Shown: positions 13,770 through 22,492 of the stretch, piece after piece
Layout of the letters: each line of letters begins with the position of its first letter
Numbering within the stretch: position 1 is the stretch's first letter
DNA from: an uncultured Prevotellaceae bacterium
GTDB taxonomy: Bacteria > Bacteroidota > Bacteroidia > Bacteroidales > Bacteroidaceae
Length of the DNA stretch: 54,663 nucleotides
Assembly (NCBI GenBank): GCA_902800185.1
Contig: CADCDK010000016.1
Location: 1-54,663 of the forward strand
Reading direction: 5' to 3'
The notes under the pieces: generated by a model
Database searches by the model: none
Seen by the model: only the letters and a program-made list of their open reading frames with translations
What the model was told of the DNA's origin: nothing
Program-made: the position numbers and the translations under genes

Positions 13770-14696
13770 TCACCCCTTCCTGTGATAGAGATAAGCTATG
13801 GCAGCTCCCGACAGATTATGCCACACGCTGAATATGGCGCCTGGTATGGTAGCTAATGGATATGCCGCAAAATGTATGGTTGCCAGACTACTTGCCAACC
13901 CAGAGTTCTGCATACCGACCTCGATAGAGATGGCTCTCTTTTTGGTTTCCGAGAGCCCCAGCAATTGGCCTATGAGGTAGCCAAAGCTCAGGCCGCAGAC
14001 ATTATGAAGCACAACTACCAGAACGATGATGAATCCACCTGCCAAGAGCTTATCGGCATTTGCGGCGATGACGATGGCTACGATGAGGGATATGGCGATG
14101 GAGGAGAGTGCAGGAAGGAAGTCTGTTGCTTTCTCCGTGAACTTAGGCCACATCCACTTCACCAACAGTCCGATGACGATGGGAAGTATCACCACCCAAA
14201 GAATACTCAGAAACATGCTTGTCACATCTACGTTGACGCTCTTACCAGCCAATGTCCATGTCAGCAAAGGGGTCAGGAATGGAGCCAACAAGGTTGAAAC
14301 TCCCGTCATACCAACAGAAAGTGCCAGATCGCCCTTGGCCAGATAAGTTATCACGTTGGAGGCAGTACCTCCAGGGCAACAGCCTACCAGCACCACACCG
14401 AGAGCCAATGCTTCATCAAGCTGGAACAGCCGGGCCAATCCCCAGGCCAGGAGCGGCATGACGGTGAACTGTGCCAAACAGCCTATGATGACATCCTTCG
14501 GACGGCTGAATACAATCTTGAAGTCCTGAAGGTTCAAGGTCAAGCCCATTCCGAACATCACGATTCCAAGCAGATAGTTGATGACCTTCGGACGCACATG
14601 CTGCAGCAAGTCAGGAAACATCAGTGCGAATACCGCAGCAGCAAGCACAAGCACGCCCATATATTCAGATATGTAGTGACAAAGTTTCTTCATCAT
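13770..14696 (-). CDS. Bile acid:sodium symporter family (BASS) transporter
   Basis: A 308-residue membrane protein with about nine to ten hydrophobic segments. The family motifs are clear: GMGLTLNLQDF (about 50-60), GCCPGGTASNVITYLAKGDLALSV (about 105-128, the crossover region that binds sodium), and EVGMQNSGLASSLA (about 260-273). These place it in the BASS superfamily, which carries bile acids, pantoate, pyruvate or 2-keto acids with sodium. Substrate is not predictable. Its start is 23 bases after the end of the cupin-MsrA gene, so it could be the last gene of that operon. Confidence 0.88.
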   Translation of the reverse strand: MMKKLCHYISEYMGVLVLAAAVFALMFPDLLQHVRPKVINYLLGIVMFGMGLTLNLQDFKIVFSRPKDVIIGCLAQFTVMPLLAWGLARLFQLDEALALGVVLVGCCPGGTASNVITYLAKGDLALSVGMTGVSTLLAPFLTPLLTWTLAGKSVNVDVTSMFLSILWVVILPIVIGLLVKWMWPKFTEKATDFLPALSSIAISLIVAIVIAANADKLLAGGFIIVLVVVLHNVCGLSFGYLIGQLLGLSETKKRAISIEVGMQNSGLASSLATIHFAAYPLATIPGAIFSVWHNLSGAAIAYLYHRKG

Positions 14697-14719
14697 CCAT
14701 TATTTTCAAAAGAGATTCG

Positions 14720-15628
14720 TTATTTCCGCTCTTTGGCTTGCCTTGCAAACTCAAACAGCGACTCTGGTAGATGGCAGTAGCCCGTGGGGTTCTTGTCGAG
14801 ATAGTCCTGATGATACTCTTCGGCAGAGTAGTAGTTCTCCAATGGCAACTTCTCAACGGCCAAAGGCTGCTGATAGTTCTTTTGTTCCTCGGCAAACACC
14901 TTTTCAATAATGGGCAGATCCTCTTCGTCGGTATAGTAGATGCCGGTACGATAACGAGTACCCTCGTCATGTCCCTGCTTGTTGAGGCTTGTCGGGTCGA
15001 TGGCCTTGAAGAACATCTGCAACAGGAATTCGAGGCTCACCACATCGGGATTGTACTTCACGTGTACCGTCTCGGCATATCCCGTTGTATCGGTATAGAC
15101 CTCTTGGTACGTCGGACTGGCGGTATGCCCATTGGCAAATCCCACAGCCGTTTCCACGACACCCTCGATCTGCTTGAAGAAATGCTCCGTTCCCCAAAAG
15201 CAGCCTCCGGCTAAATAGATGTCCTTGCCGCTCTTGATCTCCAAAATCCCGTCCACCTCATGCTCAACGAAGGGACCAGCCTTGCACTCCAGAAGCACAC
15301 TGGGCTCAAGACAGTCCAGACCGTGCCACACGTTCTTGGGTATATCCACGCCATAAGTGCCGTTCTCGGGACTGATTACACAAGATGACAGCACCGTGCC
15401 ATCATCCTTGTAGGTTGACACTCTGACCTTACCCTTCAGGATAACAAAGGTCTCGTCCTTGTCGGGATGGTGATGTACAGGAATCAACGTGCCGGGCTCC
15501 AAGGCATTGAGGAAGCGGTGGCATTTGTCCTGAAGGCTTTGGTGGAAGTTGTAATTCATTCGCAGACGTGGCGAGTTCTTTGCCTGTTCCATCACGCCGC
15601 TCATCAGTTGTTCGTCTATGATCTTCAT
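14720..15628 (-). CDS. WbuC-type cupin fused to peptide methionine sulfoxide reductase MsrA
   Basis: Residues 1-130 are a WbuC-like cupin: MNYNFHQSLQDKCHRFLNAL, then the metal-binding IPVHHHPDKDETFVILKGKV (H52-H54, E59). Residues 135-302 form a complete MsrA: GCFWGTEHFF with catalytic C143, GYAETVHVKYNP, and KNYQQPLAVEKLPLENYYSAEEYHQDY. MsrA reduces methionine-S-sulfoxide in proteins. Fusion with a WbuC cupin is not the common arrangement (MsrB is the usual partner). No signal peptide, so cytoplasmic. It follows ridA on the same strand after 37 bases. Confidence 0.85.
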   Translation of the reverse strand: MKIIDEQLMSGVMEQAKNSPRLRMNYNFHQSLQDKCHRFLNALEPGTLIPVHHHPDKDETFVILKGKVRVSTYKDDGTVLSSCVISPENGTYGVDIPKNVWHGLDCLEPSVLLECKAGPFVEHEVDGILEIKSGKDIYLAGGCFWGTEHFFKQIEGVVETAVGFANGHTASPTYQEVYTDTTGYAETVHVKYNPDVVSLEFLLQMFFKAIDPTSLNKQGHDEGTRYRTGIYYTDEEDLPIIEKVFAEEQKNYQQPLAVEKLPLENYYSAEEYHQDYLDKNPTGYCHLPESLFEFARQAKERK

Positions 15629-15665
15629 TGTCTTGTTGATAGTGAGATTGACATGGCAATTTGAG

Positions 15666-16040
15666 TTAGCATGAGGCCACGACCTCTATTTCCACCAAGG
15701 CTCCCTTGGGCAGCGTCTTGACAGCCACCGCAGAACGGGCTGGGTACGGCTCAGAGAAAAACTCTGCATAGACAGCGTTCATGTCGGCAAAGTCTCCCAT
15801 ATCTGCCATAAAGACCGTGGTCTTCACGACATGACTCATGGTTAGTCCGACCTCTTGGAGGATGGCCTTCACATTACTCAGGGCTTGCCTCGTTTGCTCC
15901 TTGATACCTCCTTCTACGAATACACCTGTGGCAGGGTCGATGGGAATCTGACCGGAGGTATAGACGAGATTACTGACTTGAATGGCCTGACTGTAGGGGC
16001 CGATGGCAGCAGGTGCCTTTGGGGTACTAATTGTTTTCAT
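15666..16040 (-). CDS. ridA: RidA family enamine/imine deaminase
   Basis: A 124-residue protein matching RidA end to end: APAAIGPYSQAIQVSNLVYT, SGQIPIDPATG, TRQALSNVKAILQEVG, VVKTTVFMADMGDFADMNAVY, PARSAVAV with the substrate-binding Arg, and ALVEIEVVA. RidA hydrolyses reactive 2-aminoacrylate made by PLP enzymes and forms trimers. It is first of a minus-strand group with the cupin-MsrA gene. Confidence 0.93.
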   Translation of the reverse strand: MKTISTPKAPAAIGPYSQAIQVSNLVYTSGQIPIDPATGVFVEGGIKEQTRQALSNVKAILQEVGLTMSHVVKTTVFMADMGDFADMNAVYAEFFSEPYPARSAVAVKTLPKGALVEIEVVASC

Positions 16041-16080
16041 ATCATGAATCGTTTTATATCATTCGTGTTGATTACCGTTG

Positions 16081-16088
16081 CAAATATA
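16081..16088 (-). promoter_or_regulatory. -7 promoter box for ridA
   Basis: Minus-strand TATATTTG followed by CA, about 40 bases before the ridA start. Confidence 0.6.
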
Positions 16089-16151
16089 CGAAAAGATATG
16101 GAATAGCGGTGCAGTTTTTCCCAGATATTTGGTAGTTATTGTAACAATATG

Positions 16152-16159
16152 TACCTTTG
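16152..16159 (+). promoter_or_regulatory. -7 promoter box for M13 peptidase
   Basis: Plus-strand TACCTTTG followed by C, with TTGG about 20 bases upstream; 50 bases before the gene start. Confidence 0.65.
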
Positions 16160-16208
16160 CACTCACGAACACGTATGAGAATGTTATAACAACAATGATA
16201 AAACAACA

Positions 16209-18233
16209 ATGAAAATGAAAACTGCAATTAAAATCTTCAGCCTCTTATTGATGCTGATGGGCGGAACAACTGTTTCGGCTCAAGAATTGAAAGGTTATGA
16301 CAAGGACAACATGAACCTTGCCGTGAAACCTGGTGACAACTTCGTGGAGTATGCCTGTGGCAACTGGCTCAAGACGCACCCTCTGCGCGACGACCAGATG
16401 ACCAACGGTGCTTTCCTCGACCTCTACGAGCAGAATCAGAAACAAATTCAGGAGATGATTTTAGAGTTCTCGACCAAACCACAGGAGAAAGGGTCGTTGG
16501 GCTACAAGATTGGCACGCTCTACAACCAGATGATGGACACGCTGAAGCGCAACGAACAGGGGCTGGCTCCCATCATGCCCTATATCGAGAAGATTCGTGC
16601 CATCCAGGATCGCAAGGAGTATCAGCGCGTCACCGCCGAGATTGACCGCCGCGGTGAGAACACGATGATGTATGCCTGGGGTGCTGGAGCTGACCTTCGC
16701 GATGCCGACAACAACATCGTCAGCATCTCGCAGGCAGGTCTCGGACTGGGCAATCGCGACTACTACTTCAACGAAGACCCGCAGACGCAGATAGTACGCG
16801 AGGCATACAAAGCATACGGAAGGCGTCTGTTCGTGGCATTGGGCTACGACGAAGCAACCGCCAATGAGCTCGTGGAAAAAGTATATGCCATCGAGAAGCG
16901 TATTGCTGGAGCCAGTTACGACAAGGTGAAGCTGCGCGACATCGACGCGAACTACCACAAGATGACCTACGACGAGCTGGTACGCGACTTCCCCGGCATC
17001 GACTGGCCCACCGTATTCTGGGTGACGGGATTCCCAGCTTTCAAGCAGCTCGTAGTGGAACAGCCCGAACCGTTGCACGAGGTGGAGAAGATTCTCGCCG
17101 ACACTCCGCTCGATGACTTGAAGGCATACGCTGAGGTGCGCGTTATCTCTGGTGCTGCCTCTTGTCTGACGCAGGATCTGCGCCGTTCTTACTTCACCTT
17201 TGTGCAGACACTGACGGGACAGCCGCAGGACGACCCGCTGTGGAAGCAGACCACCGCTTTGGTCAACGGCATCTTGGGCGAGGCTATCGGTAAGATGTAT
17301 TGTGAGAAGTACTTCCCCGAGACAAGCAAACAGCGTGTACTCACCATGGTTCGAAACCTGCAGACAGCTCTCGGACAGCGCATTGATGCCCTTGACTGGA
17401 TGAGCGATGTCACGAAAGCAGAGGCCAAGAAGAAACTGGCCGACTTCCATATCAAGATTGGCTATCCCGACAAGTGGAAGGACTACAGCCAGTTGCAGAT
17501 TGACGACCAGCTCTCGCTTTATGAGAATCTCGCCAACGTCAGCGAATGGAAATGGATTGACGCCCTGAACCGCAAGGTGAACAAGCCTGTTGATAAAGAG
17601 GAGTGGCACATGACACCGCAAACCATCAATGCCTACTACAACCCCACCACCAACGAGATTTGTTTCCCTGCCGGCATCCTGCAACCGCCGTTCTTCGACG
17701 TAGAGGCCGATGATGCACAGAACTATGGAGCCATCGGTGGCGTGATTGGCCATGAGATGAGTCACGGCTTTGATGATCAGGGTTGTCAGTTTGATGTCAC
17801 AGGCAACCAGCGCAACTGGTGGACGGAAGCTGACAAAGCCGCCTTCGACAAGCGGGCAGCTCGTCTGGCTGACTATTTCTCGACCATTGAGGTCGTCAAC
17901 GGCAAGAAGGTGAACGGTAAGCAGACACTCGGCGAGAACATCGGCGACAATGGTGGTATTCATGTGGCCCTGCAAGCACTTCACAACACAGGCAACGACC
18001 GTGTCATCGACGGCTTCACTGCCGACCAGCGCTTCTTCCTTGGCTGGGCTCGCGTGTGGGCAAGCAACAACCGCGAACAGTATATGGATATGCTCCTCAA
18101 TCAGGATGTTCACTCTCCCAACCTTGTTCGCGTCAACGGTGCCCTGCCCCAGATTGACGAATGGTACGAAGCCTTTGGCATCAAGAAGGGCAAACTGTTC
18201 ATTCCTAAAAACAAGCGCATCAGGATTTGGTAA
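16209..18233 (+). CDS. pepO: M13 family metallopeptidase (PepO/neprilysin type)
   Basis: A 674-residue exported zinc peptidase with an N-terminal signal sequence ending near TTVSAQ. The zinc site is GHEMSH (H515, E516, H519) and the third ligand lies in GENIGDNGG at about 575-583. The substrate-binding NAYYNPTTNEICFPAGILQPPFF block precedes the zinc site, as in neprilysin. The C-terminal RVNGALPQIDEWYEAFGIKKG is also typical. It probably cuts peptides of up to about 40 residues in the periplasm. It stands alone and ends before a strong bidirectional hairpin. Confidence 0.92.
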   Translation: MKMKTAIKIFSLLLMLMGGTTVSAQELKGYDKDNMNLAVKPGDNFVEYACGNWLKTHPLRDDQMTNGAFLDLYEQNQKQIQEMILEFSTKPQEKGSLGYKIGTLYNQMMDTLKRNEQGLAPIMPYIEKIRAIQDRKEYQRVTAEIDRRGENTMMYAWGAGADLRDADNNIVSISQAGLGLGNRDYYFNEDPQTQIVREAYKAYGRRLFVALGYDEATANELVEKVYAIEKRIAGASYDKVKLRDIDANYHKMTYDELVRDFPGIDWPTVFWVTGFPAFKQLVVEQPEPLHEVEKILADTPLDDLKAYAEVRVISGAASCLTQDLRRSYFTFVQTLTGQPQDDPLWKQTTALVNGILGEAIGKMYCEKYFPETSKQRVLTMVRNLQTALGQRIDALDWMSDVTKAEAKKKLADFHIKIGYPDKWKDYSQLQIDDQLSLYENLANVSEWKWIDALNRKVNKPVDKEEWHMTPQTINAYYNPTTNEICFPAGILQPPFFDVEADDAQNYGAIGGVIGHEMSHGFDDQGCQFDVTGNQRNWWTEADKAAFDKRAARLADYFSTIEVVNGKKVNGKQTLGENIGDNGGIHVALQALHNTGNDRVIDGFTADQRFFLGWARVWASNNREQYMDMLLNQDVHSPNLVRVNGALPQIDEWYEAFGIKKGKLFIPKNKRIRIW

Positions 18234-18262
18234 TCCTGATGCCACATTGAGGTCAACCTACA

Positions 18263-18309
18263 AAAAAATGTACCTTTGTAAGACGCTTATTTACAAAGGT
18301 ACATTTTTT
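18263..18309. terminator. Bidirectional terminator with 19-bp perfect stem
   Basis: AAAAAATGTACCTTTGTAA at 18263-18281 is perfectly complementary to 18291-18309, with a 9-base loop and A/T runs at both ends. It separates the converging M13 peptidase and retropepsin-like genes. Its right arm encodes the last residues (MYLCK) of the latter gene. Confidence 0.85.
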
Positions 18310-19171
18310 GATGATCAAAATCGAATACGGTCGGCATGGTGAAGAACTTCAATCCGAGGAAGCCGCATTCTTCCAACGACTTAAACGGATTCACGCCAAC
18401 CGAAACATTATGATACGTCCTGTCGCAGATGGTAAGCCTTTCAGCATAGAGACCTTCTGCAACCACGTTCCCTTTCTTGTCTCGGGCCTCTTTCAGCTGA
18501 ACCTTGCTTTCCGTTAACATTTTTGCCACGTTGTCCTGACTCTTGTTCAGGAAGAGTAGCGATGCGTTGCCCATATCAGCGACAAAATTTCCATTCACCT
18601 TGAGCGGGCAGTCGTTCACATTCATGCTTAACTGCGTGTTGACAACGGGATAACCCCATTTGTTATAGGACATATCCAGTGCCGTGGCATCCTTGACAAG
18701 CTCTTGCAGATGCGCCCTGCTCATCACACAGAGCTCATTGTTTTGGAGATCCATCTTCACAATACTGCTGTTGTCCGACGCATGATGAAGCAACTGAATA
18801 GGCATCTTCAGATCGGTGGCTCCTTCGACAATCTTCACAGGACCTTCAAAGATAGCCTCACCCATGCGAAGACGTGCCTGAGCGGTGTACTTGATCTTAT
18901 GTATGCCGCCAAGATACCGAATCTTCTCATCACATTCCTTGACGTCAAGTTGCAAAGCTTCTTTCTGGGCCTCGTAGAAAGCATCGCCCATCATGAGACC
19001 TGGCACGCCGCTTTCGAGCATCAGCTTGGCAGGAACCCCGTTCACGCTCGTCTCAAAATAGAAGTGTCCACCCTCTTTGCCCAGTGTAAAGACTGGGTCT
19101 GTCTGTGCCATGACATGCTGAGTCACCAGCAGTTCGACAAGTAGTATTGTCAGTAATTTAATTTTTTCCAT
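18287..19171 (-). CDS. Secreted retropepsin-like protein with altered catalytic motif
   Basis: A 294-residue protein with a signal peptide (to about MAQ at 23). Two lobes resemble the bacterial aspartyl-protease-like fold: the first has AKLMLESGVPGLMMG (E53-S54-G55), where D-T/S-G is expected; the second has GNFVADMGNASLLFL (D199-M200-G201-N202), and a C-terminal GFLGLKFF-x-x-x-TVFDFDH segment is typical of the family's end. The Glu in place of the first Asp suggests an inactive or altered enzyme. The last codons lie within the terminator hairpin. It starts 6 bases beyond the end of the rhodanese lipoprotein gene. Confidence 0.55.
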   Translation of the reverse strand: MEKIKLLTILLVELLVTQHVMAQTDPVFTLGKEGGHFYFETSVNGVPAKLMLESGVPGLMMGDAFYEAQKEALQLDVKECDEKIRYLGGIHKIKYTAQARLRMGEAIFEGPVKIVEGATDLKMPIQLLHHASDNSSIVKMDLQNNELCVMSRAHLQELVKDATALDMSYNKWGYPVVNTQLSMNVNDCPLKVNGNFVADMGNASLLFLNKSQDNVAKMLTESKVQLKEARDKKGNVVAEGLYAERLTICDRTYHNVSVGVNPFKSLEECGFLGLKFFTMPTVFDFDHQKMYLCK

Positions 19172-19177
19172 GATTCA

Positions 19178-20233
19178 TTATTCGTAATGTCTGATTCTAA
19201 CCTCAACGCCAGCCTCCTTGAGCAGAGCAGGAATGGTGCTGACATCTGTCTTTCCGTAATGATAGGGGAATAACACTCTCGGCTGAACTGTCTTTGCAGC
19301 CTTCACCAACTGTTCCGTCGTCATCGTATAAGGTTGGTTACAGGGCAGGAATGCAATGTCGATGTCCTTGATTTCTGACATTTCAGGAATATCCTCGGTA
19401 TCTCCGGCAATATAGATTCGGAGCCCGTCAATGGTGAGGATATAGCCGTTGTCTCTTCCTTTGGGATGGAACTGGAGGTGCCCCTCAGTCGTGTTGTAAG
19501 CAGGAACCGCCTCGACGGTGAAATCTGCTGCTATCTGCATCTTGTCGCCATTAGACATCACCTCACCCGTCCCCAGCATGTCTGCACATCGTTTGTTGGT
19601 GACAAGTCGGGTCTTGTCATTTGAGAGCATCTTGATGGCCTCCTTGTCAAAATGATCCCCATGCTCATGGGTTACAAAGAGATAGTCGGCCTTGGGCATC
19701 GCCGCATAGCCGATGACCTTGTTCCCCAATTGAGTCACAGGGTCTATCTGAATCTCCCTACCATCATATTCTATACGGATACTGGCGTGAACAAGGGCAT
19801 GGAACTTAACCGTCTTACCGCTCTTGGTCTTGAACACATCCACTTCGTAGTCATCGGTGGTCACAGGCATCTTGGCCTCTTTCCAAGCCAAGATTCCTCC
19901 CTGAAGATTCACGCACTGATAACCTTCGGCAGCTAACATCTCCGCAGCATTGGCAGAACGACGGCCACTCCTGCAATAGACGGCAATCTTTTTCTCTGTT
20001 GACAGTACAGCCTTTGCCTTCTTCAGGAAATCCTCCTGTTTGACATCTATGTTCAAAGCTCCGTCGATATGTCCTTCATTGAACTCTTCGGCTGTTCTCA
20101 CATCCACTATCACGGCATTGGGGTTGGCCGCTAACTCCGCAAAGCCCTTCACGTCCGTATTCTCGAAATTCTGCTGACCACAGGCTGATGTCAGTCCTAA
20201 AGTAGCCAACAAACAGGTAATGATTTTTTTCAT
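19178..20233 (-). CDS. Rhodanese-metallo-beta-lactamase-fold fusion lipoprotein
   Basis: A 351-residue protein with a lipobox (LTSAC, C18), so a periplasm-facing or surface lipoprotein. Residues 25-125 are a rhodanese domain with active-site loop CRSGRRSA (C87). Residues 130-351 are a UlaG-like metallohydrolase: THEHGDHFD (H189, H191, D193, H194), then AGDTEDIPEM and PYHYGKT at the third and fourth metal positions. Rhodaneses transfer sulfane sulfur; coupling to an MBL hydrolase resembles persulfide dioxygenase-rhodanese fusions, but the hydrolase here is the UlaG type. Substrate unknown. Starts 18 bases downstream of the YhcH-like gene's end. Confidence 0.8.
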   Translation of the reverse strand: MKKIITCLLATLGLTSACGQQNFENTDVKGFAELAANPNAVIVDVRTAEEFNEGHIDGALNIDVKQEDFLKKAKAVLSTEKKIAVYCRSGRRSANAAEMLAAEGYQCVNLQGGILAWKEAKMPVTTDDYEVDVFKTKSGKTVKFHALVHASIRIEYDGREIQIDPVTQLGNKVIGYAAMPKADYLFVTHEHGDHFDKEAIKMLSNDKTRLVTNKRCADMLGTGEVMSNGDKMQIAADFTVEAVPAYNTTEGHLQFHPKGRDNGYILTIDGLRIYIAGDTEDIPEMSEIKDIDIAFLPCNQPYTMTTEQLVKAAKTVQPRVLFPYHYGKTDVSTIPALLKEAGVEVRIRHYE

Positions 20234-20251
20234 CTTCTTCTATTCTTGATT

Positions 20252-20884
20252 TCAAAACTTGTTATCCACTTTGATTACCAACACGCGAAGACGCTGACTT
20301 TCTTCCGTGGTCTTCACCTTTGCCACATGCCAGTCACATGGAAACATGATGTTGAATGTGCCTGGAATGGAGGTGAACTGTTGCAGGCGATCATACTCAA
20401 AAGCATATTCCAGACGGTCGGGCTTGTAGTCGGCAAGCGGATGCGAGGTCTCATGGTCGAGTCGGCAGAATCCTTCCGTGCCGCTCACCACATACATGAA
20501 GTCAATTTTCTGATAATGGCTCTCACTTCCTTTTCCCTTCCGCAGGTCATCCTGTGAGCACCAGTTGTCGCCATCCTCCACACTGACGGTGAGTGTCGTT
20601 CCGGGAATGGGTGTGCGTCCGGCGGGAATCGCTAAAAGATCCGTTGCCTGCAACCACTGGAAGAGTGCTTTCCATTGCTCCGGGTTTTTGTGATACTGGA
20701 GATAGAACTCCACCACATTCACCGTTGGGGCAGGTGATGCCTTTGTAAAGCCGTTACGCCACGCGCCTTTCTCCACCCACTTCTGGGCAAGGCGTGTCAG
20801 TTCTTTGGGATACTGGTTCGTGTAGGTCTGTGCATTTGCCAATACTGAAACGAGAATGACAAGTGCGGTCATCAATTTTCTCAT
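20252..20884 (-). CDS. YhcH/YjgK/YiaL (DUF386) family protein, exported
   Basis: A 210-residue protein with a signal peptide (to about ANA at 18). The core matches the YhcH/YiaL beta-sandwich: SESHYQKIDFMYVVSGTEGF and IPGTFNIMFPCDWHVAKV, including the metal-binding Glu and His residues. Cytoplasmic homologues process sugar acids such as sialic acid or gulonate derivatives; the exported form is common in Bacteroidetes. It starts a three-gene minus-strand unit with the rhodanese fusion and the retropepsin-like gene. Confidence 0.78.
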   Translation of the reverse strand: MRKLMTALVILVSVLANAQTYTNQYPKELTRLAQKWVEKGAWRNGFTKASPAPTVNVVEFYLQYHKNPEQWKALFQWLQATDLLAIPAGRTPIPGTTLTVSVEDGDNWCSQDDLRKGKGSESHYQKIDFMYVVSGTEGFCRLDHETSHPLADYKPDRLEYAFEYDRLQQFTSIPGTFNIMFPCDWHVAKVKTTEESQRLRVLVIKVDNKF

Positions 20885-20908
20885 ACGATTGCTTGTTTAA
20901 ACTTTGTT

Positions 20909-20916
20909 GCAAAGTT
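20909..20916 (-). promoter_or_regulatory. -7 promoter box for YhcH-like gene
   Basis: Minus-strand TAACTTTG followed by CA, 25 bases before the start. Confidence 0.6.
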
Positions 20917-20949
20917 ACTCTTTTTTGTTGATATTCGGAACTTTTTTCG

Positions 20950-20957
20950 TAAATTTG
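20950..20957 (+). promoter_or_regulatory. -7 promoter box for Y-family polymerase
   Basis: Plus-strand TAAATTTG, 23 bases before the gene; divergent from the box at 20909-20916. Confidence 0.5.
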
Positions 20958-20980
20958 TCCCTTGATGAAACCACTGTCGT

Positions 20981-22492
20981 ATGTCGGACAAAAGACGAAC
21001 ATATATTGCCATTGACCTGAAATCGTTCTATGCCTCGGTAGAGTGTGTAGAGCGAGGACTTGACCCGTTGACGACCAATTTGGTGGTGGCAGACAGGAGC
21101 CGGACAGAGAAGACCATCTGTCTGGCCGTATCGCCATCGCTGAAGCAATACGGCATCGGCGGTCGGGCACGTCTGTTCGAGGTTGTCCAGCGGTTGCGGG
21201 AAGTCAATGACGAGCGGCGCAGCAAGATTCCCGGCTATCGTTTTACGGGAAAGTCCATATCGGACACAGAGCTTGTGGCCCACCCGGACTGGGAAGTAGA
21301 TTATCTGGCCGCCCCACCCCGCATGGCTCATTATATCGAGGTCAGTAGCAAAATCTATGGGATTTATCTGAAATACATTGCACCGGAGGACATCCACGTC
21401 TATAGCATCGACGAGGTCTTTATGGATGTGACGCCCTATCTCGCCAACTACAAGATGACAGCACGCCAACTGGCGATGAAGATGATTCGGGACGTGCTTC
21501 AGCAAACGGGTATCACGGCTACGGCAGGTATCGGTACCAACATGTACCTCTGCAAGATAGCGATGGATATCATGGCCAAGAAGACACCTGCCGACAAGGA
21601 CGGTGTACGCATAGCGGAACTGGATGAGATGTCGTACCGCCAACAACTGTGGGACTATCGTCCGCTGACAAAATTCTGGCGCGTGGGTCATGGCATTGCG
21701 CAAAGACTTGCACCGTATGGCATCGACACGATGGGAAAGATTGCCCGATGCAGCCTGGAGAACGAGGAACTGCTGTATCGGCTTTTTGGTATCAACGCAG
21801 AACTACTCATAGACCATGCGTGGGGATGGGAGCCTTGCACCATAGACCTGGTGAAGGCCTATCGTCCGGAGACGAATTCCTTCAGTAGCGGGCAGGTGTT
21901 GCAAAACCCTTACGACTGGGAGAAAGCCCGTGTGGTTGTGCAGGAAATGGCAGATGCCATGGCACTCAAGTTGGTAGCGAAGCGACTGGTGACCGATCAG
22001 CTGGTCCTGAATGTGGGCTATGATGTGGAAAGCCTGACACGTCCGGAGATTCAGGCCAAGTATCACGGAGAACTAACAACGGATCACTATGGGAGGGTTG
22101 TTCCCAAACACGCCCACGGAACAGGCAGCCTTTCGAAAGGAACCTCTTCGTCAAGAATCATCACGAAAGCCGTGACGGAGTTGTATGACCGTATTGTAAA
22201 CAAGGATCTGCTGATCCGTCGGCTGAACCTGACCGTCAATCATGTCGTGGATGAAGCAGCTTTGAATCAACGTGGCAAACCTGAGCAGCTTGACCTCTTC
22301 ACGGACTATGAGGCCCTACTACGGCAACGACAGAAAGAACAAGAGGAATTGGCCAAGGAACGACGGCTACAGGAAGCGCGACTTGCCATCAGAAAACGCT
22401 ATGGCAAGAATGCTATCCTGAAAGGTTTGAACTTTGCGGAGGGGGCGACTGCCAAAGAGCGCAATCAGCAGATTGGAGGACATAAGGCATAG
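20981..22492 (+). CDS. Y-family DNA polymerase (UmuC/DinB-like)
   Basis: A 503-residue translesion polymerase. Metal-binding residues are D12 in AIDLKSFYASVE and D144-E145 in VYSIDEVFMDV. The palm/finger sequence is the Firmicutes/Bacteroidetes UvrX-YqjW type, with the thumb and little-finger domains following (GHGIAQRLAPYGIDTMGKIA, residues about 232-252). The tail is rich in Arg, Glu and Gln. These enzymes copy past damaged DNA. It is followed by a heptamer repeat and a YolD-like gene, the usual partner of this polymerase type. No SOS box is evident upstream. Confidence 0.88.
   Translation: MSDKRRTYIAIDLKSFYASVECVERGLDPLTTNLVVADRSRTEKTICLAVSPSLKQYGIGGRARLFEVVQRLREVNDERRSKIPGYRFTGKSISDTELVAHPDWEVDYLAAPPRMAHYIEVSSKIYGIYLKYIAPEDIHVYSIDEVFMDVTPYLANYKMTARQLAMKMIRDVLQQTGITATAGIGTNMYLCKIAMDIMAKKTPADKDGVRIAELDEMSYRQQLWDYRPLTKFWRVGHGIAQRLAPYGIDTMGKIARCSLENEELLYRLFGINAELLIDHAWGWEPCTIDLVKAYRPETNSFSSGQVLQNPYDWEKARVVVQEMADAMALKLVAKRLVTDQLVLNVGYDVESLTRPEIQAKYHGELTTDHYGRVVPKHAHGTGSLSKGTSSSRIITKAVTELYDRIVNKDLLIRRLNLTVNHVVDEAALNQRGKPEQLDLFTDYEALLRQRQKEQEELAKERRLQEARLAIRKRYGKNAILKGLNFAEGATAKERNQQIGGHKA

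Noticed and set aside
13770-14696. BASS transporter as a true bile-acid importer
   Set aside because: The family carries many different anions; sequence alone does not support bile acids.
16461-18245. 594-codon open frame antisense to the M13 peptidase gene
   Set aside because: It mirrors the codon pattern of the real gene and has no recognisable domain, signal or promoter.
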